In this document: piece by piece, positions 42,901-49,887 of the stretch
Numbering within the stretch: position 1 is the first letter of the stretch
Layout of the letters: each line of letters begins with the position of its first letter
From: Micavibrio sp. UBA2705
Lineage (GTDB): Bacteria > Pseudomonadota > Alphaproteobacteria > Micavibrionales > Micavibrionaceae
Reading direction: 5' to 3'
DNA: 50,902 nucleotides
NCBI GenBank assembly: GCA_002354205.1
Contig: DELD01000005.1
Coordinates: 1 to 50,902, forward strand
Position numbers and translations under genes: made by a program
Notes under the pieces: generated by a model
Told to the model about the DNA's origin: nothing
Database searches by the model: none
The model's input: the letters and a program-made list of their open reading frames with translations, nothing else

Positions 42901-43051
42901 CATATTTTTAAGCGATGGGGCAGGGGCAGACGTGATGCGCCGCATTGCGCTGCCTATGGTAGGCGGCATGGTCAGCACGCTTGTATTAACCTTAATTCTG
43001 ATACCTGTGATCTATACGGTCTATATGGAACGCAAATATAAATTTACATAA
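39911..43051 (+). CDS. cusA: CusA/CzcA-family heavy-metal RND efflux pump
   Basis: This inner-membrane proton-driven transporter of 1046 residues has 12 membrane helices and two large periplasmic loops. It shows the family blocks NVPLDAIPDLSDTQVII near the first helix, GRADTATDPAPLAMIETW, the DMLSTGI segment and SGQYEQMQEAN. The Met residues in LAMIET and DMLSTG, which in E. coli CusA contribute to the Cu(I)/Ag(I) path, are conserved, so copper or silver is more likely than zinc or cobalt. It is translationally coupled to the adaptor gene. No CusC-type outer-membrane channel gene and no CueR or CusRS regulator is adjacent, so a channel must be shared or encoded elsewhere. Confidence 0.9.
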   Translation: MSINPMPHDPSNSFAAKIIDWATTNRFFVLLAALCLVVMGGLALKNVPLDAIPDLSDTQVIIRTDWAGQSPQLIEDQITFPLSSQMLGLAKTKVVRGYSMFGTSFVYIIFEDKTDMYWARSRVLETLSQAQSDLPDGVTSALGPDATGVGWVFQYALYDRTGQHDLAQIRSLQDWFIKYELASIDGVAEVASVGGFVKEYQILIDPLKLRAFDISLPAIAQAVRGANQETGGRSIEMAESEYFIRSLGYVGKVEDLEKTVLKSTVGNPVTLGDVARIVEGPALRRGITELNGVGEAVGGIVVMRGGANALEVIRNVKKRLEDIKQGLPSGIEIKTVYDRSSLITDAVHYLKDKLIEESLMVALITFLFLLHLRSALVAIITIPLGILAAFIIMAGQGITTNIMSLGGIAIAIGAMVDASIVMVENAHRKLADLGDKPDEEERKKVIIAAAKEVGPGLFFSLLIITVSFLPVFALTGQSAKLFTPLAYTKTYAMAAAALLSVTLVPVLMLWLIKGKIRREEANPINRFFIALYRPALNTALKWRRTTIALALIALISTALPISRLGSEFMPPLNEGSLLYMPMTLPSVSPAKAREILQITNRQIMKIPEVEHSFGKAGRADTATDPAPLAMIETWITLKPRDQWRKGMTSEKLMAELDASVRLPGMMNSWGYPIKIRLDMLSTGIRTAVGVKVSGPDLNTIDQIAKQVEVKARNIDGTRSAIADRAIGGKYINIEPNRSEIARYGISLATVQDIIQTALGGMQLSESIEGRERYAIMLRYDRPYREHLTDLDNILVPTPQGAHIPLSGLATINVAAGPSMIKSEDARLNGWVFVDFVGRDIGSYIADLQTALKTVELPPRYSLKISGQYEQMQEANSRLKIAIPATLLIIMSLLYMHFAQWDRTVLIMLSVPFGVIGGVWFTWLAGYNMSVALSVGFIALAGIAAETAIIMLLYIDHEMRNKWPQNMAELIENVRRGALQRLRPKLMTASTIILGLIPIFLSDGAGADVMRRIALPMVGGMVSTLVLTLILIPVIYTVYMERKYKFT

Positions 43052-43128
43052 GTTTGCGCCCGAGAGCTTTATATGTTATAACCACAGGCTAAACAGCGCT
43101 TTGGAGCGTATAATGATAGGAAAAAGAC

Positions 43129-43809
43129 ATGCATAATTTTAAAGCTGTATTTTGGGATATTGATGGCGTGATCGTCATAAGCGAGCCGCTTCATGTTGAG
43201 AAAATCAATAAAACTGCGCTGAAATACGGCATTCAGAACACGCAAGATGACTGGGATAAATGGTATGGTATTGGTGACCACCGTATTTATGAGGCGCTGT
43301 TTGATAAAGGCCTGCCAATCTCAGAAAATGAATTCATTGATGAGTGTTTAGATTATTACACTGAAAACCAAAGCCGCCTTATTGTGCGCGAAGGCTTTAA
43401 AGATGCGTTTAATTTCTGCGCGGCGCAGAATTTATCGCAGGCAACAGTGTCGAGCGGCGTAGCGCAGCAAGTGCGCGCGAATTTAGACGCAGCGCAAATC
43501 GGTTGCAAAATGGCATTTAACCTCAGTGCATCAGACGTTATAGCCAAAGGCCTTGCCACTAAACCAGCGCCAGACCCTTATTTAGAAGCGCTACGTATGC
43601 TCAATATCCAAAATGGCACAGCAATACCCCCGCAGCAATGCATCGTGGTTGAAGATAGTGGCAGCGGCGTTAAGGCAGGGAGGGATGCGGGCATGCATGC
43701 CATTCATTGGCGGCCAGAGCAGGATGATATAGTATCAAATGATGCAAGCTCTACGGCATATGATGCACCAAGTCTGGTGCAGGCACTACGTGCATTAATA
43801 CCGCATTAA
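43129..43809 (+). CDS. HAD-superfamily hydrolase, phosphatase or phosphomutase-like
   Basis: This is a subfamily I HAD enzyme of 226 residues with a helical cap. The nucleophile and acid are Asp10 and Asp12 in FWDIDGV. Motif II is the SSGVAQQ region (near 104-110), the motif III lysine is probably in AKGLATKPAPDPY, and motif IV is VVEDSGSGVKAGRDAG. The KPAPDPYLEA and EDS.SG blocks are typical of phosphoglycolate phosphatase and beta-phosphoglucomutase relatives. The substrate cannot be told. AGGA lies seven bases before the ATG. The stop codon overlaps that of the convergent histidine kinase. Confidence 0.87.
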   Translation: MHNFKAVFWDIDGVIVISEPLHVEKINKTALKYGIQNTQDDWDKWYGIGDHRIYEALFDKGLPISENEFIDECLDYYTENQSRLIVREGFKDAFNFCAAQNLSQATVSSGVAQQVRANLDAAQIGCKMAFNLSASDVIAKGLATKPAPDPYLEALRMLNIQNGTAIPPQQCIVVEDSGSGVKAGRDAGMHAIHWRPEQDDIVSNDASSTAYDAPSLVQALRALIPH

Positions 43810-45701
43810 GCCTTTTCGCTTAAGGGAATGATCAGTTTGAAGTTTGTACCTTTATCAGGGGCTTCAAATACAATCTGACCGCCTAAAATATCCGCGCTTT
43901 TTTTAATCATATACATGCCAAGCCCTGAACCATAAGATGTTTTCGGGTGAAAACGCTTGAACATTGTGAACATCTGCTCACGTTGATCTTCTGGTATGCC
44001 AATACCGTTATCATGAATTTCTAAAATGAAATCATCGCCATCTTGGTACGTGTTAATCGCAACGAAGGGCTCGGGTTCCGTGGGGTCTTGATATTTTACT
44101 GCGTTTGAAATTAAGTTTTCGACGATCAAGACAAAGCGGTGAGCCAGTAAGTTTATAGGCTTATTATAGGCATAATTCATGCGTATATCTAAACGTGAGA
44201 AGCCGTCCATTTGTGATATTTTCCGCAAACAGTCGTCAACAACTTCTGACACAACAATCTCTTGGCGCTCTTCATCAAGGTTTTTCGTTTTTGTTAGCGA
44301 AAGAATATCACCAACAAGAGCCTCTAGCTTTTCTAGCGAGATTTGTACATGTGAAATGCAGGCTTGCGTTTGCTTAGCATCGCCTTTTTCAATACAATCC
44401 TCAGCCATAGAAAGCAATTTTACTGAAGATACTAATGGCGAACGCAAATCATGAGATGTTCTATAAGCAAACTCTTCTAATTCTTCATTGGCGAGTAACA
44501 GCTCACTTTGCGCTTCTTCAAGGCTTGTAGTGCGCTCTTGAATTAGCCCTTCTAGTTCTTCTTTGGAGAGATGCAGCGTTTCCATGGCATGCGCATTCGC
44601 ACGCATGATAATGACAATCATGCCAAAGACTAATAAAATTTGTGAAGATACAATTGTGATAATCATAATCTTGATAAAATTATAAGCCGCCATAACATCG
44701 TTGGCATCAATTTCTAGGGCAATCCCAACATGGGCATCATCATTCCAAAGCCACGCCCCTAAAACATCCACGCCGCGATAATCACGGTAACCTGTAACAT
44801 TTATGCCGTTTTGTTTTGCAAGAGCTTGCGCAGCCATTAATGTGAGTGGCTTATCTGAGGGGTCATGATTTGCAAGCGGTTGGCGTGTAAGATCCTGTAA
44901 AGGATCCTTTATCTTCATCGCATATATAGGCTGCTCATGTGGCTTGATGAGCCCGATTTCTGCCAACTGGTTATCAAAGCGGCTGTCAGAAATAAGGCGA
45001 CCATTATGGTCAAAAGCATAAGTTTCACCCGTACGACTTGGGCGCGTTAGGGTGAAAATATCCATATATTCATTGCGAATATCATGGCGCTGCGCGAGAA
45101 GCGCGACTACATCGCCATCAATAATAATAGGGGCAATAAAGAACATAGTGGGCGGCACATCCATGCCGGTAATGTTCTTTTGTCCTTCTAAAGGCACGTC
45201 TGATGGGATAGGGGGCACAAAGACAGTATCTCCGGTAAAAGCTCGCGTAATCAATTCTGGGCGATGATCCATAATCAGGTTACGCTCGCCCATATTACTA
45301 TCACGCATTGACGCGATATTTACTTTATCTGGCGCGATTACAAAAAAACCTGCATTGCCCCAGCGGTCTTCATGCAATGCAAAAAACGCGCGCAATTCGG
45401 TTAATGCATCACTCTCTTTGAGGTTTCCGTTTTTATAAGCCTGCAACTGACGCTCTACTAAAGTGATAAAACCGTCATCCTTGGCGATTGTCTGCAAATT
45501 ACGCTCATTTAACGTTACCCATTGCCTGAATAAAGAATCGACTTGTTGTATAGCAATTTTCATAGTGCCTTCTATACGCCGCAAATCATTTTTTTTCATG
45601 AAATACAGCGCACACGCGCCAATGATGATACTGATACAGACCATAATTGTCGTAATCAGCAATACAAGGGATGAACTTTTAGAATTTTGTGAAAAATGCA
45701 C
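43806..45701 (-). CDS. Sensor histidine kinase with extracytoplasmic sensor domain
   Basis: This is a membrane histidine kinase of 631 residues. Helix 1 (about 12-34) and helix 2 (about 345-368) enclose a large periplasmic domain of about 310 residues that looks Cache-like (GFFVIAPDKVNIASMRDSN, YAFDHNGRLISDSR). A coiled coil (about 375-412) leads to the HisKA domain with phospho-acceptor His417 (RTSHDLRSPL). The ATPase domain has NLISNAVKYQD, DNGIGIPED and GSGLGMYMIKKSAD. No response regulator is adjacent, so it is an orphan kinase whose partner is elsewhere. The signal is unknown; Cache domains usually bind small organic ligands. Confidence 0.9.
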   Translation of the reverse strand: MHFSQNSKSSSLVLLITTIMVCISIIIGACALYFMKKNDLRRIEGTMKIAIQQVDSLFRQWVTLNERNLQTIAKDDGFITLVERQLQAYKNGNLKESDALTELRAFFALHEDRWGNAGFFVIAPDKVNIASMRDSNMGERNLIMDHRPELITRAFTGDTVFVPPIPSDVPLEGQKNITGMDVPPTMFFIAPIIIDGDVVALLAQRHDIRNEYMDIFTLTRPSRTGETYAFDHNGRLISDSRFDNQLAEIGLIKPHEQPIYAMKIKDPLQDLTRQPLANHDPSDKPLTLMAAQALAKQNGINVTGYRDYRGVDVLGAWLWNDDAHVGIALEIDANDVMAAYNFIKIMIITIVSSQILLVFGMIVIIMRANAHAMETLHLSKEELEGLIQERTTSLEEAQSELLLANEELEEFAYRTSHDLRSPLVSSVKLLSMAEDCIEKGDAKQTQACISHVQISLEKLEALVGDILSLTKTKNLDEERQEIVVSEVVDDCLRKISQMDGFSRLDIRMNYAYNKPINLLAHRFVLIVENLISNAVKYQDPTEPEPFVAINTYQDGDDFILEIHDNGIGIPEDQREQMFTMFKRFHPKTSYGSGLGMYMIKKSADILGGQIVFEAPDKGTNFKLIIPLSEKA

Positions 45702-45823
45702 AATAACGCCTTAAATCAATTATATATTATTCTAAACTAGAATTCGTAAATATTTTATATATAAACAACAAGATGATTATATATCATTAACGTTAAAATA
45801 TGAAGCGTGGAAAGTTATTGAGA

Positions 45824-46279
45824 ATGAAAATCTGGGTTGATGGCGACGCCTGTCCAAAACCGATTAAAGAGATATTATTTCGCGCCGCTGAAAAGCGCGG
45901 CGTGAATGTGGTTTTTGTCGCAAACCAGTGGCTTCATTTGCCAAATCTGCCTAATATTCAAATGATACAAGTCGCTGACGGGCCAGATATTGCCGATGAC
46001 AAAATTGCCGAAGAGTGCGCCCAAGGTGAGATTGTCGTCACCGCGGATATTCCTCTCGCGGCACGCTGCGTTAAGAAAAGCGCGACTGTATTAGACCCAC
46101 GCGGTAAATTATATGACGCGAGCAATATAGGGCAGGCCTTGAACATGCGTGATTTTATGGATGGTCTGCGTGGTAGCGGCGTTGAAACAGGCGGGCCAAA
46201 GAGCTTTGCGCAAAAAGATCAGCTCGCCTTTGCCAATATATTAGACAGGATGATCACTAAGCAGCAACGCAAAGGATAA
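45824..46279 (+). CDS. YaiI/YqxD family (UPF0178) protein
   Basis: This protein of 151 residues matches E. coli YaiI closely in its main motifs: the start IWVDGDACPKPIKEI, the middle VTADIPLAARCV, PRGKLYDASNI, and the end RDFMDGLRGSGVETGGP. The conserved Asp residues and PIN-like fold suggest a metal-dependent nuclease-like protein, but no function is established. I chose ATG 45824, where similarity begins; an upstream in-frame ATG at 45800 adds eight basic residues. The stop lies five bases from that of the convergent adenine deaminase gene. Confidence 0.9.
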   Translation: MKIWVDGDACPKPIKEILFRAAEKRGVNVVFVANQWLHLPNLPNIQMIQVADGPDIADDKIAEECAQGEIVVTADIPLAARCVKKSATVLDPRGKLYDASNIGQALNMRDFMDGLRGSGVETGGPKSFAQKDQLAFANILDRMITKQQRKG

Positions 46280-46284
46280 CCCTT

Positions 46285-47427
46285 TTATGCCGCAAGATAG
46301 GCTTGATGGTGTTTGTTTGCGGCGTCGCGCAGCGCGCTCTTACGTGCATCGTTTATAAAGCTACCTTCAATGGCATTTAAGGTAAGCTTGTGGATGTCAT
46401 CCACCGTAAGGCTCAAGGCGGCCTGCACCGCTTCAAAATTCTCATTCATATAACCGCCAAAATAGGCGGGATCATCTGAATTAACCGTCGCACACAATCC
46501 TAAATCGAGCATCTTTTTTAGTGGATGGTCTTCGATGTTGTCAACGACTTGCAGGCGGTCATTGCTTAATGGGCATACGGTGAGTACCATTTTCTCATCA
46601 ACAAGGCGCTGCGCGAGGGCGCTGTCCTCAAGGCAGCGATTACCATGATCAACACGGTCAATTTGTAAGTTATCAAGCGCGTCCCATATATAATCCGCAG
46701 GGCCTTCTTCGCCGGCATGTGCCATCAATTTCATATTTTTTGCGCGCGCAAGGGCAAAGACATTTTTAAACTTCGATGGTGGGTGCCCAAGCTCGGAGCT
46801 ATCTAAACCCACGCCTATAAAATGCCCCAGATAAGGCTGCGCGGCTTCCCAAGTTTGTAGTGCGTCTTCTTCACTTAAATGGCGTAAGAAACTGAGGATC
46901 AAACCAGAAGTTATGCCATATTTCTTTTGGCCATCTTGCAATGCGCTTGTAATTCCCTTCACAATATCGCCAAAAGCAACGCCGCGCGACGTATGCCCTT
47001 GTGGGTCAAAGAATATCTCGGTATGCAACACATTCTGCGACGCAGATTTTTCTAAATAAGCCATAGTGAGGTCATAGAAATCCTGCTGGGTTTGCAGAAC
47101 ATTCATGCCTGCATAATAAATATCAAGAAATTCCTGCAAATTATCAAAGTTGTAAGCCTTCCCCAATTGCGCAGGTGTTTGGAAAAGGACGCACATACCG
47201 CCGCCATCTAGATCCTGTATATCAGCGCCAATTTGCACGGCTTTTTGACGCAGCTTTTCAACAGCCACTTTGTCTGCTTCATTACGTGGGGCAGGGCGCT
47301 CAATTTTCACATCCATATTATTGCGGGCAGCAATTTTAAAAACAAGCTCTGGTTCAAAGCTGCCTTCAATATGCAGGTGCAATTCGACTTTCGGGGCGCT
47401 GCGGATATAATCAACTATCGTATTCAA
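46285..47427 (-). CDS. Adenine deaminase (adenosine-deaminase superfamily)
   Basis: This amidohydrolase of 380 residues turns adenine into hypoxanthine in purine salvage. The zinc site is visible: His17 and His19 (ELHLHIEGS), His237 and catalytic Glu240 (MAHAGEEGP), the VDHGNRCLED His, and Asp318/Asp319 in NSDDPAYFGGY. The last motif and GVGLDSSELGHPPSKF mark the fungal Aah1-like adenine deaminase branch instead of adenosine deaminase. It is longer than usual (typical about 320-350); the extra residues are an insertion at about 48-85, rich in Lys/Ala/Gly. The gene overlaps the preceding binding-protein gene by four bases (ATGA), so the two are translationally coupled. Confidence 0.87.
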   Translation of the reverse strand: MNTIVDYIRSAPKVELHLHIEGSFEPELVFKIAARNNMDVKIERPAPRNEADKVAVEKLRQKAVQIGADIQDLDGGGMCVLFQTPAQLGKAYNFDNLQEFLDIYYAGMNVLQTQQDFYDLTMAYLEKSASQNVLHTEIFFDPQGHTSRGVAFGDIVKGITSALQDGQKKYGITSGLILSFLRHLSEEDALQTWEAAQPYLGHFIGVGLDSSELGHPPSKFKNVFALARAKNMKLMAHAGEEGPADYIWDALDNLQIDRVDHGNRCLEDSALAQRLVDEKMVLTVCPLSNDRLQVVDNIEDHPLKKMLDLGLCATVNSDDPAYFGGYMNENFEAVQAALSLTVDDIHKLTLNAIEGSFINDARKSALRDAANKHHQAYLAA

Positions 47428-48170
47428 TCTATAATTCCTTGCTGTGTATCAATGCTTTGAAAGGATTTTATTAATGTAAGAAGTTCTGTTGACACAGGTT
47501 TCTTGGTAATGAAATATAAGGGCTGCACGATTTCCGCGGCTGTTTTAATTTCTACAACGCTCTCATCCACCATCATTTTTGTGACAATGCCGAATGCATT
47601 TTCAAAACGCGCTGTATACGGCACAATTTGCGGCGCGGCGGTTAGCTTTAATATCGGTTCTTTAATCGTTTGTCCTTGTAGCAAAGCTTCTTCAGCCGTT
47701 GAACGCACCCCGCCAGTACGGAATTCGGTGATGATATAAATGCGCTGATCTTTGCCGCCAAGCTCTGCCCAGTTCGTAATCTCTTTATTTAGGATCTGTG
47801 TGATCTGTGTCTGCGTTAACGATGTCACAGGGTTATCTTTATGCACTATGAAAGCGAGATAAGTGGGGGCAAGGGCGAAGACTTTAAAGTCATGCCATGG
47901 TAAATGCGGCAAGCGTGCTTTCATCACGTCAACTGGCGTTGAGACCATGGCAATATCAGCATTCCCATGCGCAAGGTCGGTCAAGCCTTTGCCTGAGCCC
48001 ACGCTATTGATAGAGATCTCGTCTTTGTCGAATTGTTCTGGCCTTCTCTCCATAAGCTGGGAAACGTAAAGCCCCACGCTCGTCGAGCCTGACAAACGAT
48101 ACTGCCCTGCATGTGATAGAAATGGAACACATAGAATGGCTATAAATACAATATATTTTATAAATTTCAT
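47424..48170 (-). CDS. PstS-like periplasmic substrate-binding protein
   Basis: This is an exported type 2 periplasmic-binding protein of 248 residues. The signal peptide spans about 1-21 (LSHA-G). The mature start RLSGSTSVG and SVGSGKGLTDLAHGNADIAM match the phosphate-type PBP_like_2 domain, in which the Ser/Thr and Gly of these two loops hold an oxyanion. It is smaller than PstS (about 320). No ABC permease or ATPase gene is nearby, so it may be a sensor or a scavenger, not part of a local transporter. Its stop overlaps the adenine deaminase ATG. The start is uncertain: 48170 gives a normal signal peptide, and ATG 48200 is possible; neither has a clear ribosome site. Confidence 0.78.
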   Translation of the reverse strand: MKFIKYIVFIAILCVPFLSHAGQYRLSGSTSVGLYVSQLMERRPEQFDKDEISINSVGSGKGLTDLAHGNADIAMVSTPVDVMKARLPHLPWHDFKVFALAPTYLAFIVHKDNPVTSLTQTQITQILNKEITNWAELGGKDQRIYIITEFRTGGVRSTAEEALLQGQTIKEPILKLTAAPQIVPYTARFENAFGIVTKMMVDESVVEIKTAAEIVQPLYFITKKPVSTELLTLIKSFQSIDTQQGIID

Positions 48171-48280
48171 ACGATAAAAAGACTTTTGACGCTTAAACAT
48201 AATCGCTAAAATAGAGTATAGCATTAAAAGCCGTGCCGACAAGGGACGTTTGTACTGAACAAACGTCCCATGCGTGTAAA

Positions 48281-49468
48281 TTACATCAGGTTTGTCTGAT
48301 AGAACTCTATGATATGTCTCTGACAGGCAATAATGCGCTCAAGGTCTTGTACAAGCGGTGAAGATGCTGATGAGAAAGCGGTCAGTGATGCTAATTCACT
48401 ATAGAAAGCAAGGTTTTGTTCTATAAGCTGCTGTTCGCCATCTGCAATATAGGCCTTGATTTCTGCTTCATCCAAATCCCGACCAAAAGCAATAATGGCT
48501 TCTCGTAATACGCGTTTCAATGAAACAGGCGCATTAGCACGCGGGATAATAAGGTGACTTAACCGTACGGCGTTTTTTTGTTCAAAATACTTAATTTGTG
48601 GCAAGTAATGGCCCAGACCTTGTAAATGCGCAGGCACATCTTGGGCCGGCAGGGGAATATTATTCGCATTCACAGCGAAACTGCCCAGACCTTCCACTTT
48701 GATATGTAGGGGTACGGAGCGCACAAAGCTCACATTTTGAGTTACAAAACCGTAATGCAGATAAGCTTCCAATGCGTCAATATGCCCATAGCTGGTATAA
48801 CATTCATCACTATCAGGGACAGGCATTGCAGGCCTAACCGCCATTTGACCGCCAATGATATCTTCGCCATATAGGTTTTCATACGGTGCGCCTGCGGGGT
48901 GATGCCTAAGGAACTCAATTAACGGCAAGACGACTTCTGTTATAGCGCCGCTGCGGCTATTGATGCGCGTATGGATAATGCGTTTTTTAAAGAATGTGAA
49001 CAAAGCCAGCTCATCTTTATAATCACGATCACTCAGCATGGTGCGGATCACAGATAAATCTTTTCCTGAGCGCCCACGTAATAACAAAGCGACGATTTGG
49101 TGGTGTTTTTCGTAGTTGAGCCAAGGGTTATTGTTATAGTGATTTTCAAAAATTGGCGTTGTATTATAGAGCGCGATGACATCTTCGAAAATCTTCTTTT
49201 GGGCTTGCGTTCTGCTATCATCATAGTCTGCGATGATGATCTTTCCGCCCTCCACATCTAAATCAACGCTATGGTACGGGATTAATAAATCATGTGGGAT
49301 TTTTATTAAATGCTCGCCCGAGACCTCTCCTGATTGATGCATTGTGAACTGGTCTTTTTCATAGCGGATCGTAAGCTGCGGGTCAATATAGCCCCCATGA
49401 TCCACGATAGTCTGACATATTCGATCAAGCAAATTTCTAATTTCAGGGTTTTCGATGCAATGGTTCAT
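48281..49468 (-). CDS. SET-domain protein, SETD3/Rubisco-LSMT-like
   Basis: This protein of 395 residues seems to be a bacterial relative of the SETD3/LSMT class of protein methyltransferases. The N-terminal SET part reads DHGGYIDPQLTIRY then HLIKIPHDLLIP, which lines up with the Gly-rich start and the IPxxLLx strand of that class. After a helical insert comes VVLPLIEFLRHHPAGAPY (about 180-194), the position of the PLxDxxNH motif, and then YTSYGHIDALEAYLHYGFV (about 224-243), the SYGxxSNxELLxxYGF motif with the catalytic-type Tyr227. The Asn of NH is Arg188 here, so activity may be altered or lost. The C-terminal helical part could be the LSMT substrate-binding domain. I start at 49468; longer frames upstream would run over the promoter of a divergent small gene. 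Confidence 0.55.
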   Translation of the reverse strand: MNHCIENPEIRNLLDRICQTIVDHGGYIDPQLTIRYEKDQFTMHQSGEVSGEHLIKIPHDLLIPYHSVDLDVEGGKIIIADYDDSRTQAQKKIFEDVIALYNTTPIFENHYNNNPWLNYEKHHQIVALLLRGRSGKDLSVIRTMLSDRDYKDELALFTFFKKRIIHTRINSRSGAITEVVLPLIEFLRHHPAGAPYENLYGEDIIGGQMAVRPAMPVPDSDECYTSYGHIDALEAYLHYGFVTQNVSFVRSVPLHIKVEGLGSFAVNANNIPLPAQDVPAHLQGLGHYLPQIKYFEQKNAVRLSHLIIPRANAPVSLKRVLREAIIAFGRDLDEAEIKAYIADGEQQLIEQNLAFYSELASLTAFSSASSPLVQDLERIIACQRHIIEFYQTNLM

Positions 49469-49589
49469 TATTGTTGTGTAGATTATGGTTGTTGACGGGG
49501 CAAGCGAATGCATCAGAATTTTATCATATGCGTACAGAAACACAATAGGGCAAGTTGCAGCATCTGGCAGCAGGTAAAGAGAGCGAACT

Positions 49590-49618
49590 TTGCTAAGCGC
49601 CATTAAAAGGCGTATAAT
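49590..49618 (+). promoter_or_regulatory. Sigma70-type promoter of a small ORF
   Basis: TTGCTA (49590-49595) and a perfect TATAAT (49613-49618) are 17 bases apart. Transcription would start near 49625, and a ribosome site AAGGA (49642-49646) precedes the ATG at 49655. Confidence 0.6.
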
Positions 49619-49654
49619 GGAAGGGTGGGGTATAACCAAGTAAGGATGCAGACC

Positions 49655-49822
49655 ATGTCCAAAAAACTGCACACATTCGAACGCAATATCGTCGCAGATC
49701 ATGATAGGGATGATGGCTTTAGTTTTCTTTGTCGTTTAGAACAGCAACAAGATTATCACGGCGATAAAAACCTACAAAAATCATGTCAGGAATTGCGCGC
49801 GGCGCAGCGGCGAAGAAAATGA
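49655..49822 (+). CDS. Small charged protein of unknown function
   Basis: This 55-codon frame would give a hydrophilic, highly charged protein with no membrane segment: MSKKLHTFERNIVADHD at the front, a single Phe/Leu-rich turn FSFLCRLEQQQDY, and a basic end RAAQRRRK. Its support is a good promoter, an AAGGA site eight bases before the ATG, and a position that fits exactly between the SET-like gene and the MFS gene. It has no family I recognise and could be spurious, but the signals are better than those of many larger genes here. Confidence 0.55.
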   Translation: MSKKLHTFERNIVADHDRDDGFSFLCRLEQQQDYHGDKNLQKSCQELRAAQRRRK

Positions 49823-49832
49823 GTTTCGCGCA

Positions 49833-49860
49833 TTGACTTGAGGGGCGCATAATATATATA
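49833..49860 (+). promoter_or_regulatory. Promoter of the Bcr/CflA-type gene
   Basis: TTGACT (49833-49838) and TATATA (49855-49860) are 16 bases apart, followed by a GAGGAG ribosome site nine bases before the ATG at 49888. Confidence 0.55.
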
Positions 49861-49887
49861 TCTATTCTCATAGAGGAGTATATATAT

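Noticed and set aside
45702..45823. AT-rich gap between the histidine kinase and the UPF0178 gene as an origin or attachment site
   Set aside because: No repeats, DnaA-box clusters or integrase gene; it is most simply a divergent promoter region.
49852..49887. ATATATATA/TATATATAT arms around the ribosome site of the Bcr/CflA gene as an RNA thermometer
   Set aside because: Alternating AT tracts pair by chance, and the Shine-Dalgarno would lie in the loop, not in the stem.
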